DNA of 51,577 nucleotides. Source: an uncultured Erysipelotrichaceae bacterium (GTDB lineage Bacteria > Bacillota_I > Bacilli_A > RF39 > UBA660). The translations under genes and the position numbers were made by a program. This document shows, in pieces, positions 26,357 through 34,847 of the stretch; the stretch's first letter is position 1, and every line of letters starts with the position of its first letter. The stretch spans positions 1-51,577 of the forward strand of contig CADBMO010000058.1 in assembly GCA_902795755.1 (NCBI GenBank), read 5' to 3'. The notes beneath the pieces are model-generated. The model saw only the letters and a list, made by a program, of their open reading frames with translations, had not been told where the DNA came from and made no database searches.

Positions 26357-26962
26357 ATGGCAAGATATACAGGTCCAATGTATAAAAAATCACGTCATTT
26401 AGGTTTTTCTTTATTAGAAAATGGTAAAGAATTAGTTAAAAAGCCTTATGGACCAGGTCAACATGGTACTGATAAAAGACGTGGTAAAGCATCAGAATAT
26501 AAGATGCAATTGATGGAAAAACAAAAAGTAAGATTAATGTATGGTGTTAATGAAAAACAATTCAGATTAACATTTGAAAAAGCAGCTAAAATGAAAGGTA
26601 TCCAAGGTGAAAACTTCTTAAAACTACTTGAATCAAGACTAGATAACGTAGTTTATAGAATGGGTATGGCTTCTACTAGAAGAGCTGCTAGACAAGTTGT
26701 TAACCATGGACACATCACTGTAAATGGTAAAAAAGTTGACATTCCATCATATCAAGTTAAAGCTGGCGACATAATCGCTGTTAAAGAAGCTTCAAAAGAT
26801 CATAAAGCTATTTTAGAAGCATTAGAAAAAGTTACAAAGACAGTTGAATATGTTGAGTTTGATAAAAAGAACTTAACTGGTAAATACGTTCGTATGCCAG
26901 AAAGAAGTGAACTTCCAGCAGATATTAAAGAATCAATGATTGTTGAATTCTACAATAAATAA
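26357..26962 (+). CDS. rpsD: Small ribosomal subunit protein uS4
   Basis: 201 residues. It starts MARYTGPMYKKSRHLGFSL and has the S4 RNA-binding domain in RLDNVVYRMGMASTRRAARQVVNHGHITVNGKKVD, split here as residues about 90-105 and 106-125, then ends ESMIVEFYNK. One of the first proteins to bind 16S rRNA. Strong AAAGGAGG site. It is the only clearly real protein gene on the plus strand, with its own promoter, leader and terminator. It lacks the Cys4 zinc site seen in some S4 forms. Confidence 0.98.
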   Translation: MARYTGPMYKKSRHLGFSLLENGKELVKKPYGPGQHGTDKRRGKASEYKMQLMEKQKVRLMYGVNEKQFRLTFEKAAKMKGIQGENFLKLLESRLDNVVYRMGMASTRRAARQVVNHGHITVNGKKVDIPSYQVKAGDIIAVKEASKDHKAILEALEKVTKTVEYVEFDKKNLTGKYVRMPERSELPADIKESMIVEFYNK

Positions 26963-26981
26963 GACTCTATAGAGTCTTATT
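26958..26981 (+). terminator. rpsD terminator
   Basis: 10-bp stem (26958-26967 with 26972-26981) followed by T-rich sequence on the plus strand; includes the rpsD stop codon. Confidence 0.8.
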
Positions 26982-26990
26982 TTTAATATA

Positions 26991-27016
26991 AAAAAGACTA
27001 TTTTCTTAGTCTTTTT
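26991..27016 (-). terminator. Terminator of the glyS operon
   Basis: 10-bp stem (26991-27000 with 27007-27016, loop of six) with T-run on the minus strand; contains the stop codon of the 26998-28389 gene. It stands back to back with the rpsD terminator. Confidence 0.75.
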
Positions 27017-28389
27017 TTGTAATTATTATATTTTAAAAACGATATGAGCATAACAAATCCAATTAATATAAATGTAAATATAATTGGTATTTCTATAAAA
27101 TTATAAATAAGCTTAATATCTTTTGTTATTGAACTATATGCTAAATTATAAGTAAGAGTTGCATTAAATATAGTGCTTATTAAATTATCGTTAAAAGTAT
27201 CTAATAAATCTGTAGACTTTCCCTTGTTAATGTTATATATGCACATACTTATTATTCCAATTATTAATGCAATTATAAAAGATTTTAAATTTAAATCATA
27301 AAAATTAAATGCTATTACTATAGAAGATAAAACACTAATAACTAGTAATATAATTAATAATACAATATTCCATTTTTTTATATCATTCATTACAAGCAGT
27401 TTTGTTTGATTAGTTTTTCTCTCTGATTCTTTATTGCCTATATGAGTAGATATTTCTTCATCAAACTCACTTATTTCATCTACAAATTTACTAAAACTAT
27501 CAATATTTTCACTAGTATGTTCGTTTAAATCATCACTTAATTTTTCAATATTCCCAGATATATATACTTCTTTAATACTATTTGATATGTTACCTTCATT
27601 ATCGGTATATAAATCATTTAAGTCTTCTTTAAATAATTTAGGTAATCTTAAAATAACACTCTTTTTTTGTTCAATATTAAAATTTATAGATTGTTCAACT
27701 TTTTCTAATTTGCTTTCTAAAGCATCTTTTTTTGCTTTAACCAATTTGCGCACATTACTATATTTGTCTTTTTTCTTTTTAAGAAGCATACCTGTAGTTA
27801 AGTTAGTTGTAAAGTAATTATAAATAATACTTAATCCATATATACCAAACGGAATAGTTATTATTAATAATATATTATTATATATTATATTAAAGATTAA
27901 ACAAATTGTTAAAAATATTCCTTTTATTAAATCATAAAAATCTAAAATTTTCTTTCCGTCTATACGATAAGTATTTAAATTATTGTTAACACTATTTAGA
28001 TAGTTTAATTTATCGTTAATTATACTTTTTTTCAAAACATTAGTAATAATATCTTTTTTTATTTTTTCAAGCGTATTAGCTTCACTAATATCATCTAAAT
28101 ATTCATTAAACTCTTTAGATATTAAATCTTTATTTTTTTTACTTGCAAGATTAATTCTAACATCATTTAGTTGCTTTAATTCCCTTAATAAATCTTGATT
28201 AATATATTTAGTATATGATTTAGTTATATACTCAATTTTTTTATTATAACCATAAATATTATTAGGATAATCTTTAATAATATTATCTAAACATTTTATT
28301 ATTTGATCTTCGTCATTATTACTTATTAAACTATCTAACTCTTCTTTATATCGCTTAAGCGATTTTGATTTTTTATTATTCTTTTTCAT
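26998..28389 (-). CDS. Unknown multi-pass membrane protein with helical cytoplasmic parts
   Basis: 463 residues. A basic start (MKKNNKKSKSLKRYKEELD) leads into an about 150-residue helical region that resembles a short repeat scaffold (DEDQIIKCLDNIIKDYPNNI). Two membrane helices at about 165-200, a second helical, possibly coiled-coil region (about 215-335), and about four more helices from 345 to the end with a basic tail. I recognise no family. Weak TTAGG site; it starts 8 bases after glyS and should be in the same transcript. Confidence 0.75.
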   Translation of the reverse strand: MKKNNKKSKSLKRYKEELDSLISNNDEDQIIKCLDNIIKDYPNNIYGYNKKIEYITKSYTKYINQDLLRELKQLNDVRINLASKKNKDLISKEFNEYLDDISEANTLEKIKKDIITNVLKKSIINDKLNYLNSVNNNLNTYRIDGKKILDFYDLIKGIFLTICLIFNIIYNNILLIITIPFGIYGLSIIYNYFTTNLTTGMLLKKKKDKYSNVRKLVKAKKDALESKLEKVEQSINFNIEQKKSVILRLPKLFKEDLNDLYTDNEGNISNSIKEVYISGNIEKLSDDLNEHTSENIDSFSKFVDEISEFDEEISTHIGNKESERKTNQTKLLVMNDIKKWNIVLLIILLVISVLSSIVIAFNFYDLNLKSFIIALIIGIISMCIYNINKGKSTDLLDTFNDNLISTIFNATLTYNLAYSSITKDIKLIYNFIEIPIIFTFILIGFVMLISFLKYNNYKKRLRK

Positions 28390-28396
28390 ATTTAAC

Positions 28397-29767
28397 CTAA
28401 AACTTTATTCTTTCATTTATATAATCAATAACTTCACTAACAGGTAATGTAATTTGTTTCATGGTATCCCTATCTCTAATTGTAACAGTGTTATTATTAA
28501 TTGTTTCATCATCTATTGTTATACACCATGGCGTACCAATTACATCTTGTCTTCTATATCTTTTACCAATTGAGCCAGTTTCATCATATGTACACATAAA
28601 TTCTTTTGAAAGCATATTAAATAATTCTTCTGCTTTATCGGTATGATATTTTTTAACAAGTGGTAATACTGCTACTTTATAAGGTGCAATAGCTGGATGA
28701 AAATGCATAACTTCTCTAGTATCATTTTCTAATGTTTCCTCTTCATATGCTTCGCATAGAAGCGCTAGCGTTAATCTATCTGCACCAATAGAGTATTCAA
28801 TTACATTTGGTATAAACTTCTCGTTAGTTTCTGGATCTTGATAATCCATTTTTTTGCCGGAAAATTCACTATGTCTAGAAAGATCCCAAGTACCACGATG
28901 ATGAATACCATTTAACTCTTCCCAACCTATTGGAAATTTATACTGTATATCACATGCAGCTTTTGCATAGTGTGCTAACTTATCATGATCATGATATCTT
29001 AATTTATCTTTATCTAAACCTAAATCAGTAATAAAATCAAATGCTCTTTTTTTATAATCATTAAAGAAATTCATACTATCTTTTTCGTGACAAAACTTTT
29101 GCAATTCCATTTGTTCAAATTCAATTGTTCTAAATAAAAAGTTACCAGGAGTTATCTCATTTCTAAAACTTTTACCAATTTGTGCTATTGCAAAAGGTAT
29201 TTTAGCTCTTGCTGTTCTTTGTACGTTAAGATAATTAACATATTCACCCTGACAAGTTTCGGGTCTTAAATATACCGCATCTTTTTCAGCTTCTATTGTT
29301 CCTCTTGATGTCTCGAACATAAGTTTAAATTGCCTTATTTCAGACCAATCAAATCCTTTACAATTAGGACAAGTAATGTGATTTTCATCAATATATTTTT
29401 CCATTTCTTCATTTGTCATTGCCTCTGCGGCAACTTCTCCTTTAGAAAAATCTTCAATTAAGTTATCTGCTCTAAATCTTTGTTTACATTTTTTACAATC
29501 CATCTTAGGATCAGAAAATGATCCAACATGGCCAGAAGCTTCCCAAACTCTTGGATTCATTAATATTGCTGCATCTACCCCATATGTTTTTGGATCTTCT
29601 TGAACAAATCTTTTCCACCATGCCTTTTTTACATTATTTTTTAATTCGACTCCAACTGGTCCAAAATCCCAAGTATTTGCAAAACCATCATATATTTCAC
29701 TTCCAGGAAATACAAAACCATATTGTTTACATACGTTTACTATTTTATCCATTGTTACTTTTTCCAC
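28397..29767 (-). CDS. glyS: Glycyl-tRNA synthetase, homodimeric type
   Basis: 456 residues. Class II synthetase of the alpha2 type: MDKIVNVCKQYGFVFPGSEI, the zinc-like pair CKKCKQRF and CPNC, motif 2 around FRNEITPGNFLFRTIEFEQME (residues about 215-235), motif 3 EYSIGADRLTLALL and the C-terminal anticodon-binding domain (VAVLPLVKKYH). Start is a GTG at 29767 with AAGGAGG eight bases upstream, overlapping the upstream gene by 23 bases. It charges tRNA-Gly. Regulation by the upstream glycine T-box is consistent with this product. Confidence 0.97.
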   Translation of the reverse strand: MEKVTMDKIVNVCKQYGFVFPGSEIYDGFANTWDFGPVGVELKNNVKKAWWKRFVQEDPKTYGVDAAILMNPRVWEASGHVGSFSDPKMDCKKCKQRFRADNLIEDFSKGEVAAEAMTNEEMEKYIDENHITCPNCKGFDWSEIRQFKLMFETSRGTIEAEKDAVYLRPETCQGEYVNYLNVQRTARAKIPFAIAQIGKSFRNEITPGNFLFRTIEFEQMELQKFCHEKDSMNFFNDYKKRAFDFITDLGLDKDKLRYHDHDKLAHYAKAACDIQYKFPIGWEELNGIHHRGTWDLSRHSEFSGKKMDYQDPETNEKFIPNVIEYSIGADRLTLALLCEAYEEETLENDTREVMHFHPAIAPYKVAVLPLVKKYHTDKAEELFNMLSKEFMCTYDETGSIGKRYRRQDVIGTPWCITIDDETINNNTVTIRDRDTMKQITLPVSEVIDYINERIKF

Positions 29768-30521
29768 TTTTAATTCCTCCTTTTAACACAAGTTTATTAC
29801 TATCTTTATGAACCTTGCCATTATGTTCATATACCGCTCTTCCTATGGCACTTTCTACATAAACTGATGGATTTTCAACCATAATGTTTACATTCCCAAT
29901 ATCAATCGAAATATTTCTAATTTTATTTTTAATTTCTTTTTCCATTAATGCTATACAATTACTATTTGAAAGTATTGTTTTTATTGCTTCGTACGAGAAT
30001 AAACTATCATCAATTTTATATGTATCTGATAAAATAAAGAGCACTTTTTTTCCATCATTTACATAATAACTAGTATCATTATTTTTAAATACAAACTCAT
30101 ATTTTTGTTTATTAAATCGTAACATTTTTTCTAAAAATTCGTTTCTAGATAAACAATAATTTGTACCAATTATTTCTAATAATGACTTCTTATTATTTAG
30201 CCCTACTAGATTAAGATTAATTTTTGGACTATCACAAATATCAACATAGTTTTTTTCTAAATACATAACTAAGTTGTTTGCCTTATATGATAATAATCTT
30301 ATATTTTTAGATAATAATATAGATTTTAATAATGCATATGTTTTATCATTAGTTTTATTTAATATATCATCATAATAATCAGCAATGCTAGTGTTTATAT
30401 CATTATTCATAAGCATATATGCGTTTTTAACTCCTATATACTCTTTATTCTTTTTGCCAATTTTTAACGCATCCCACCTTTGGCTTAATAATATCTTGGG
30501 ATCGTTTGTCTCATTAAACAT
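29745..30521 (-). CDS. Unknown protein between a glycine T-box and glyS
   Basis: 258 residues, starting MFNETNDPKILLSQRWDALK, with GAGGTGAT before the ATG. Cytoplasmic; alpha/beta pattern, no membrane helix. No family recognised. The segment FVFKNNDTSYYVNDGKKVLFILSDTYKI (about 142-170) and a Gly/Lys-rich C-terminus GGIKSGKSNNG are the only notable parts. It is the first gene after the T-box leader and overlaps glyS, so it should be expressed when glycyl-tRNA is low. That suggests a link to glycine or translation, but this is inference. Confidence 0.75.
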   Translation of the reverse strand: MFNETNDPKILLSQRWDALKIGKKNKEYIGVKNAYMLMNNDINTSIADYYDDILNKTNDKTYALLKSILLSKNIRLLSYKANNLVMYLEKNYVDICDSPKINLNLVGLNNKKSLLEIIGTNYCLSRNEFLEKMLRFNKQKYEFVFKNNDTSYYVNDGKKVLFILSDTYKIDDSLFSYEAIKTILSNSNCIALMEKEIKNKIRNISIDIGNVNIMVENPSVYVESAIGRAVYEHNGKVHKDSNKLVLKGGIKSGKSNNG

Positions 30522-30537
30522 AATATCACCTCAAAAC

Positions 30538-30653
30538 AAAAAAACTTCTAAAATTATGTAGGGGTGATAAATACCACGGTTCCACCCTACTTATTCTAGA
30601 AGAATCACTCATTAATACTGCTGTTGGGTTTCCAAGCCCGTCATCGCACTTAT
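30538..30653 (-). ncRNA. Glycine-specific T-box riboswitch leader
   Basis: The minus strand holds the T-box signature AGGGTGGAACCG. The antiterminator can be drawn as GTAGGG / CCCTAC with a seven-base bulge TGGAACC and an upper GTG / CAC stem. The bulge begins TGGA, which pairs with tRNA ends UCCA; U at the discriminator position is characteristic of tRNA-Gly and agrees with glyS downstream. The overall hairpin CTTCTA...TAGAAG followed by seven T is the terminator. The 5' part before the T-box is only about 60 bases, shorter than standard Stem I. A GGA triplet occurs in a small hairpin there; whether it is the specifier is open. Confidence 0.85.
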
Positions 30654-30659
30654 GAATAC

Positions 30660-30688
30660 ATTATAACATATTACTAATTGTATTACCA
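30660..30688 (-). promoter_or_regulatory. Promoter of the T-box/glyS operon
   Basis: TATAAT (30660-30665), 17-base spacer, weak -35 TGGTAA (30683-30688) on the minus strand. Places the transcript start a few bases before the leader hairpins. Confidence 0.55.
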
Positions 30689-30705
30689 CTATATTTTATT
30701 CTATT

Positions 30706-31446
30706 TTACGAATTTTGTAACGTTTCCATACTTTTTAAAAAATTTTTACTTTTTAAATATAAGCCTGTATATCTATCATAGTATTCATCAATAAACGTAT
30801 TAATCTCACTTTTAACTAAGTTAGAAACATCAAGTTTACTTATCTTAGATATATCAACATATTTTAACATTCTAATTATTTTAATAGTTTTTTTAGAAAC
30901 TATATAATCATCATTCGCATGTTCTTTACATACAAAGCCACCCTTATAAGATGACAATGTTATAATATTTTGCCTACCACAAACAACACACCCATTAAGA
31001 TTTGGTTCAATACCTAAATACGATAAATATTTTAATTCAAGAATGTTTGTAATTAGCATTGGATCAAAACCATCTTCTATTTTTAATATAGCTGCTATCA
31101 AATTATCAAAAACATCATTTTTATATGTTTGTTTTAATACTTGTGATGTTAAATCACATAAAAAATTAATATATGATATTTTAACGATATCTTTTTTTAT
31201 ATTTTTTAAAGGATTAATAATACTTGCTGAAACTAAAGTACTTAGTTTGTTTTCTTTGTATACTATGTCAAAGTATGCGTAAGTAAAATTCTCAGAAACA
31301 CTTCTTAAATCACTTTTTAATCTTTTAGAACCTTTAGCAAGTACGTTAATTAACCCATATTCTTTAGTAATTATATTAAGTATTTCACTTGATTCTTTGT
31401 AATCTTTATCACTTGCAACAACACCGCATACTCTAACTACTTCCAT
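30706..31446 (-). CDS. recO: DNA repair protein RecO
   Basis: 246 residues. N-terminal OB-fold (VVRVCGVVASDKDYKESSEI, LINVLAKGSKR) and C-terminal helical domain with a zinc-like site CVVCGRQN ... FVCKEH (about 158-178). RecO loads RecA and anneals single strands in the RecFOR pathway. The third gene of era-yqzL-recO, the order known in Bacillus. ATG preceded by AAAGGA at the end of yqzL. Confidence 0.93.
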   Translation of the reverse strand: MEVVRVCGVVASDKDYKESSEILNIITKEYGLINVLAKGSKRLKSDLRSVSENFTYAYFDIVYKENKLSTLVSASIINPLKNIKKDIVKISYINFLCDLTSQVLKQTYKNDVFDNLIAAILKIEDGFDPMLITNILELKYLSYLGIEPNLNGCVVCGRQNIITLSSYKGGFVCKEHANDDYIVSKKTIKIIRMLKYVDISKISKLDVSNLVKSEINTFIDEYYDRYTGLYLKSKNFLKSMETLQNS

Positions 31447-31447
31447 A

Positions 31448-31531
31448 TTACTTATCCTTTCTTTTATATTCTAAATAGTACATTATGTCACCAGTTTTAC
31501 AAAACATTTCCCATAATCTATCTTTATTCAT
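31448..31531 (-). CDS. yqzL: YqzL-like micro-protein
   Basis: 27 residues: the core reads DRLWEMFCKTGDIMYYLEYK. It fits the YqzL family pattern of W, then F, TG, I, YL and K, found in Bacilli as a small protein between era and recO, which is exactly its position here. Bacillus YqzL is 47 residues. GGAG lies at suitable distance from the ATG, and the stop is immediately before the recO start. The function of the family is not known. Its size makes it easy to miss in automatic annotation. Confidence 0.8.
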   Translation of the reverse strand: MNKDRLWEMFCKTGDIMYYLEYKRKDK

Positions 31532-31571
31532 ATTATCATCTCCAATAATATATTGGTATGAATAAATATAT

Positions 31572-32459
31572 TTATTCGTTAATATCGTAAAAACCTAATT
31601 CTTTTAAGTATTTTTCTTTATCTCTCCAATTTTTAATTGTTTTAACGTATAAATCTAAATGTACCTTTTTATTAGAAGCTTGCTCTATATCAGTTCTGGC
31701 CTTTATACCAATTTCCTTAAGCATTGATCCTTGTTTACCAATTATTATACTTTTTAGATTATCACGTTCAACTATTATAACAACGCTTGCAACTATCTTA
31801 TTATCATCTTCAACGTATTTTTCAGTAACACATGTTACGGCGTGTGGAACTTCTTCATGCGTTAATCTAAGTACTTTTTCCCTAACGATTTCTGATATTC
31901 TAAATTCTTTTGATGTGTTTGTTAACTCGCTATCTGGAAAATACTTTATATTATCTGGTAAATAATTTTTTAAAACCTTTATTAATTCATTAGTGTTCTT
32001 ACCTTTTAAAGCAGATACTGGAATGATTTCTTTAAAATCATATAAATCTTTATATTTAACTATTAATTTTATTAATTCTTCATTATTTATCTTGTCGACT
32101 TTATTAAGTACTAAAAAAACAGGCTTATTACTATCTTTTATCTTATTTAGTACAAATTCATCTCCTCGACCATATGGCATTGTAACATCAATTAAAAACA
32201 GTATTATATCAACATCATCTATTGAATAATATGCCTCATCATTTAATCTCTGTCCAAGTTTATGAACTGGTTTATGAATACCAGGAGTATCTACAAATAC
32301 TATTTGAGTGCCCGAATCATTATATATACCTTGAATTGTATTACGTGTAGTTTGTGCTTTGTTTGACGTAATTGCAATTTTATAACCTACCAAATTATTT
32401 ATTAAGGTTGACTTACCTACGTTAGGTCTTCCAATAATACTAACAAAACCTGATTTCAT
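31572..32459 (-). CDS. era: GTPase Era
   Basis: 295 residues. G1 GRPNVGKST (about 9-17), G2 region with TTRNTIQG, G3 VDTPGIHKP, G4 LNKVDK, G5 VSALKG, and a C-terminal KH domain (IIVERDNLKSIIIGKQG). Binds the 3' end of 16S rRNA and assists 30S maturation. GAGGTGA precedes the ATG. It has its own promoter and begins the era-yqzL-recO operon. The dgkA and ybeY genes, which adjoin era in Bacillus, lie about 3 kb away here. Confidence 0.97.
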   Translation of the reverse strand: MKSGFVSIIGRPNVGKSTLINNLVGYKIAITSNKAQTTRNTIQGIYNDSGTQIVFVDTPGIHKPVHKLGQRLNDEAYYSIDDVDIILFLIDVTMPYGRGDEFVLNKIKDSNKPVFLVLNKVDKINNEELIKLIVKYKDLYDFKEIIPVSALKGKNTNELIKVLKNYLPDNIKYFPDSELTNTSKEFRISEIVREKVLRLTHEEVPHAVTCVTEKYVEDDNKIVASVVIIVERDNLKSIIIGKQGSMLKEIGIKARTDIEQASNKKVHLDLYVKTIKNWRDKEKYLKELGFYDINE

Positions 32460-32476
32460 AATTTCACCTCATATAT

Positions 32477-32505
32477 ATTATACATTTATAAAAGAAAAAA
32501 GACAA
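32477..32505 (-). promoter_or_regulatory. era promoter
   Basis: TATAAT (32477-32482), 17-base spacer, TTGTCT (32500-32505). The -35 lies in the arm of the preceding terminator, a compact arrangement. Confidence 0.6.
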
Positions 32506-32524
32506 ATTAATTATTTGCCTTTTT
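32496..32524 (-). terminator. Terminator of the 32507-34459 gene
   Basis: 12-bp stem with one G-U pair (32496-32507 with 32513-32524), T-rich tail on the minus strand; includes the stop codon. Confidence 0.75.
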
Positions 32525-34459
32525 CTTCTTATTTAAAAGTATTATTTCTATAATAATTATTATTAATAATATAATATTTATACAAATAAGTATCCAAAAA
32601 CTACAGTTACTTTTCTCATTTGAAATATTAACCTTATTTACAAAGTTTTTTGCCTTTGTTGTTTTTATTTTATTAACTGTTGTACTCACTTTACTAGTTT
32701 CTGTATTATTATTCATAATTGATTTAAAAGAAGTTCTAGATGCTTTTACAGTAGTAACTTTTTTAGTAGTACCTCTTTTAATTTCTTGTTTTTTTGTAGT
32801 AGTAGTTGTCGTAGTATTTAATTTTTTCAAATCATCTTTACTAACAGTTATTAAAGGTCTTACACCAGCACGTGTATTTTCCTCTTCAATGTTATAAGCA
32901 TCTACTACATTAGAATTATCAATAACCATTGCTATTGATGTAGCTTCTTCTGGATCTAAAACTAAACCGGCCGTCCAATAATTACCTTTGCTATACCAAC
33001 TAGGTATTTCTAAACCACCAGTATTAATATTAATAAATAAATCTATTATATCTTGGTAATCAAGCAATGTACCTTCAATTGAATTCATGTTTGTATTTTT
33101 CTTTAAATAATTCACATAATTATTAACATACTTATAAACTTCACTATTACTATTATAAACATATCCATATTCAGTAGTATCTCCAAACATTGTAACAGAT
33201 TTTAAATAACTATTATCAAAATTACCGTCACTATCTTGCCAATAATAATATTGTTCACCATTTTTTTTAATAGCAAAATCTACAACACCAACATCTTTTT
33301 GATATTCATCATCAATAAATCCTTTAGCATTACTATTTTGAATTCCATAACCAGGATCTGATTCAGTTATAGGAGTATGTGTATCATCAACATCATCAAA
33401 TATTTCACCAACGTATAAGTTATACTTTGGTAAAAGTTTAACAGTATCATCTTCTTGTTTAATTACATTAAATGATTCTCCTGCCAATTCAACTTTTTGA
33501 CCTTTTACATAATTATCATCATTAAATCCTCTATTATCTGGTATTTGTTCTTTATTAATTTCAATAACAGGTCTTACACCATAGAGAGTATTATTATAAT
33601 AATCATTATAAATCAATTCTGGGTCTGCAATACCAAATTTAGCGGTTGAAGGCCTTAAAACACCTCCTTGGCTACCTTCTTTTACAGATAATGCGTAACC
33701 AAGCCAATAAGATGAGTTTCTTAAAAAGCTAAAATCTTTATCAAGGTTAGCTTTTTGCTTTCCGCCACCTTCTATATAATTAGCAAATGCTTCATTAGAT
33801 ACATCTACACCTTGATTCAAATAAAATAAATCATTATAATTAATTAATCTTATATTAAAATCGAATCCCATTTCATTTAATCTATCTTTATAATTATCAA
33901 CATATTTACTGAATATTGCATTAGAATCATATATGTAAGAGATATGTTGTGTTGATGTACCACTTACAAAAGATACTTCTTCTTTATAACCATTTTTTAC
34001 CACATAATTTTGTTCATCCCAATAATAAATTCCAACTTTATCATCTAAAAATCCAACTACACCAACATACTCATCACTATCCTCAACATAGCCTTTTGCC
34101 TCTTCACTTTGAAGGCCATAACCATCTGTACTTTCTAAGATTTCTGTTAATGAATTATCATTTGCGTTATAAACGTTACCAACAAGCAAATTATATTTTG
34201 AAAGTGCAACCACACTATCTCCTTTATCCCTAATTGTTATAAAACATTCAGTATTTAAGCAAAATTCATCACCAATGTCATAATTATTAGAAACGTTTCC
34301 TTTAAGCTTAATAATATCTAATTTATATGCTCCTACTATTAATAACGCTATTATTATAACAGTACATATTATACACATTATAATACTGGTCTTTTTCAAT
34401 TTTGTATCTGCAAGCTTAGGTCTCCCCACACTTCTTTTTTTATTTGTTTTGTCCTTCAT
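32507..34459 (-). CDS. Membrane surface protein with VGRPKLAD motif (B) and duplicated domain
   Basis: 650 residues from the ATG at 34459 (MKDKTNKKRS), chosen because the motif protein family begins here and a promoter is at 34483-34512. Cytoplasmic KRSVGRPKLAD (motif at residues 11-18), then a membrane helix (about 25-46). Outside are two copies of a domain of about 235 residues; both contain a KYNL-VG start, a DxGYGxQ motif, YYW, and end in GVRPVI or AGVRPLI, as in DUF6273-like surface modules. A Thr/Lys-rich linker and a C-terminal membrane helix with basic tail follow (FWILICINIILLII...). It is anchored at both ends. Function unknown; a wall-spanning surface protein is likely. Confidence 0.8.
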   Translation of the reverse strand: MKDKTNKKRSVGRPKLADTKLKKTSIIMCIICTVIIIALLIVGAYKLDIIKLKGNVSNNYDIGDEFCLNTECFITIRDKGDSVVALSKYNLLVGNVYNANDNSLTEILESTDGYGLQSEEAKGYVEDSDEYVGVVGFLDDKVGIYYWDEQNYVVKNGYKEEVSFVSGTSTQHISYIYDSNAIFSKYVDNYKDRLNEMGFDFNIRLINYNDLFYLNQGVDVSNEAFANYIEGGGKQKANLDKDFSFLRNSSYWLGYALSVKEGSQGGVLRPSTAKFGIADPELIYNDYYNNTLYGVRPVIEINKEQIPDNRGFNDDNYVKGQKVELAGESFNVIKQEDDTVKLLPKYNLYVGEIFDDVDDTHTPITESDPGYGIQNSNAKGFIDDEYQKDVGVVDFAIKKNGEQYYYWQDSDGNFDNSYLKSVTMFGDTTEYGYVYNSNSEVYKYVNNYVNYLKKNTNMNSIEGTLLDYQDIIDLFININTGGLEIPSWYSKGNYWTAGLVLDPEEATSIAMVIDNSNVVDAYNIEEENTRAGVRPLITVSKDDLKKLNTTTTTTTKKQEIKRGTTKKVTTVKASRTSFKSIMNNNTETSKVSTTVNKIKTTKAKNFVNKVNISNEKSNCSFWILICINIILLIIIIIEIILLNKKKKANN

Positions 34460-34482
34460 ATCTTCACATCCTATCATTATAT

Positions 34483-34512
34483 ATGATACATCAAAACTCA
34501 ATTTTTAGTCAA
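34483..34512 (-). promoter_or_regulatory. Promoter of the 32507-34459 gene
   Basis: TTGACT (34507-34512), 18-base spacer, TATCAT (34483-34488) on the minus strand. Confidence 0.6.
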
Positions 34513-34551
34513 CAAACTCATCTATATAATTGTAAAAAAAATGTAAAAAAA

Positions 34552-34569
34552 AAGCAGATTATTCTGCTT
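34552..34569 (-). terminator. Terminator of yrzL-ruvX-yrzB
   Basis: 7-bp stem (34552-34558 with 34563-34569) followed by T9 on the minus strand; includes the yrzB stop codon. Confidence 0.75.
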
Positions 34570-34846
34570 CTTCATTTTCACTAGTAAGTGATGTAAGTAT
34601 ACCTTCAATAAGTTTCCATTCTTCATCCGTTTCAATAGGTAAAAGAACTGGATTTTCTTCTTCTGGATTAAATATTGATGCAAATACTTTAGTATTTCCA
34701 TCATCATCTAAAGTATTATCAGTATATGCAATATAATTCTTTTTTGTTTTTTCATCTTCATAAGTAAACAAAACTTCGCATTTTACCTCTTTACCATCAT
34801 CACCTATTACTGTAAATGTATTTTCTTCTTTTACTTCGTTATTCAT
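34559..34846 (-). CDS. yrzB: DUF1292 family protein YrzB
   Basis: 95 residues, acidic. The pattern TVIGDDGKEVKCEVLFTYEDEKTKKNYIAYTD (shown in part: residues about 12-42) and a C-terminal EEWKLIEGIL are typical of DUF1292/YrzB. Function not established. It is the last gene of the yrzL-ruvX-yrzB operon, the same order as in Bacillus. AAGGGAG precedes the ATG. Confidence 0.9.
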   Translation of the reverse strand: MNNEVKEENTFTVIGDDGKEVKCEVLFTYEDEKTKKNYIAYTDNTLDDDGNTKVFASIFNPEEENPVLLPIETDEEWKLIEGILTSLTSENEEAE

Positions 34847-34847
34847 A

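Noticed and set aside
31559..31576. Palindrome GAATAAATATATTTATTC at the era stop as a terminator
   Set aside because: It is pure AT apart from its ends and has no T-run; yqzL and recO continue in the same operon.
34522..34707. Minus-strand 61-codon frame overlapping yrzB
   Set aside because: Out of frame with a clear DUF1292 gene and running through its terminator; no binding site.
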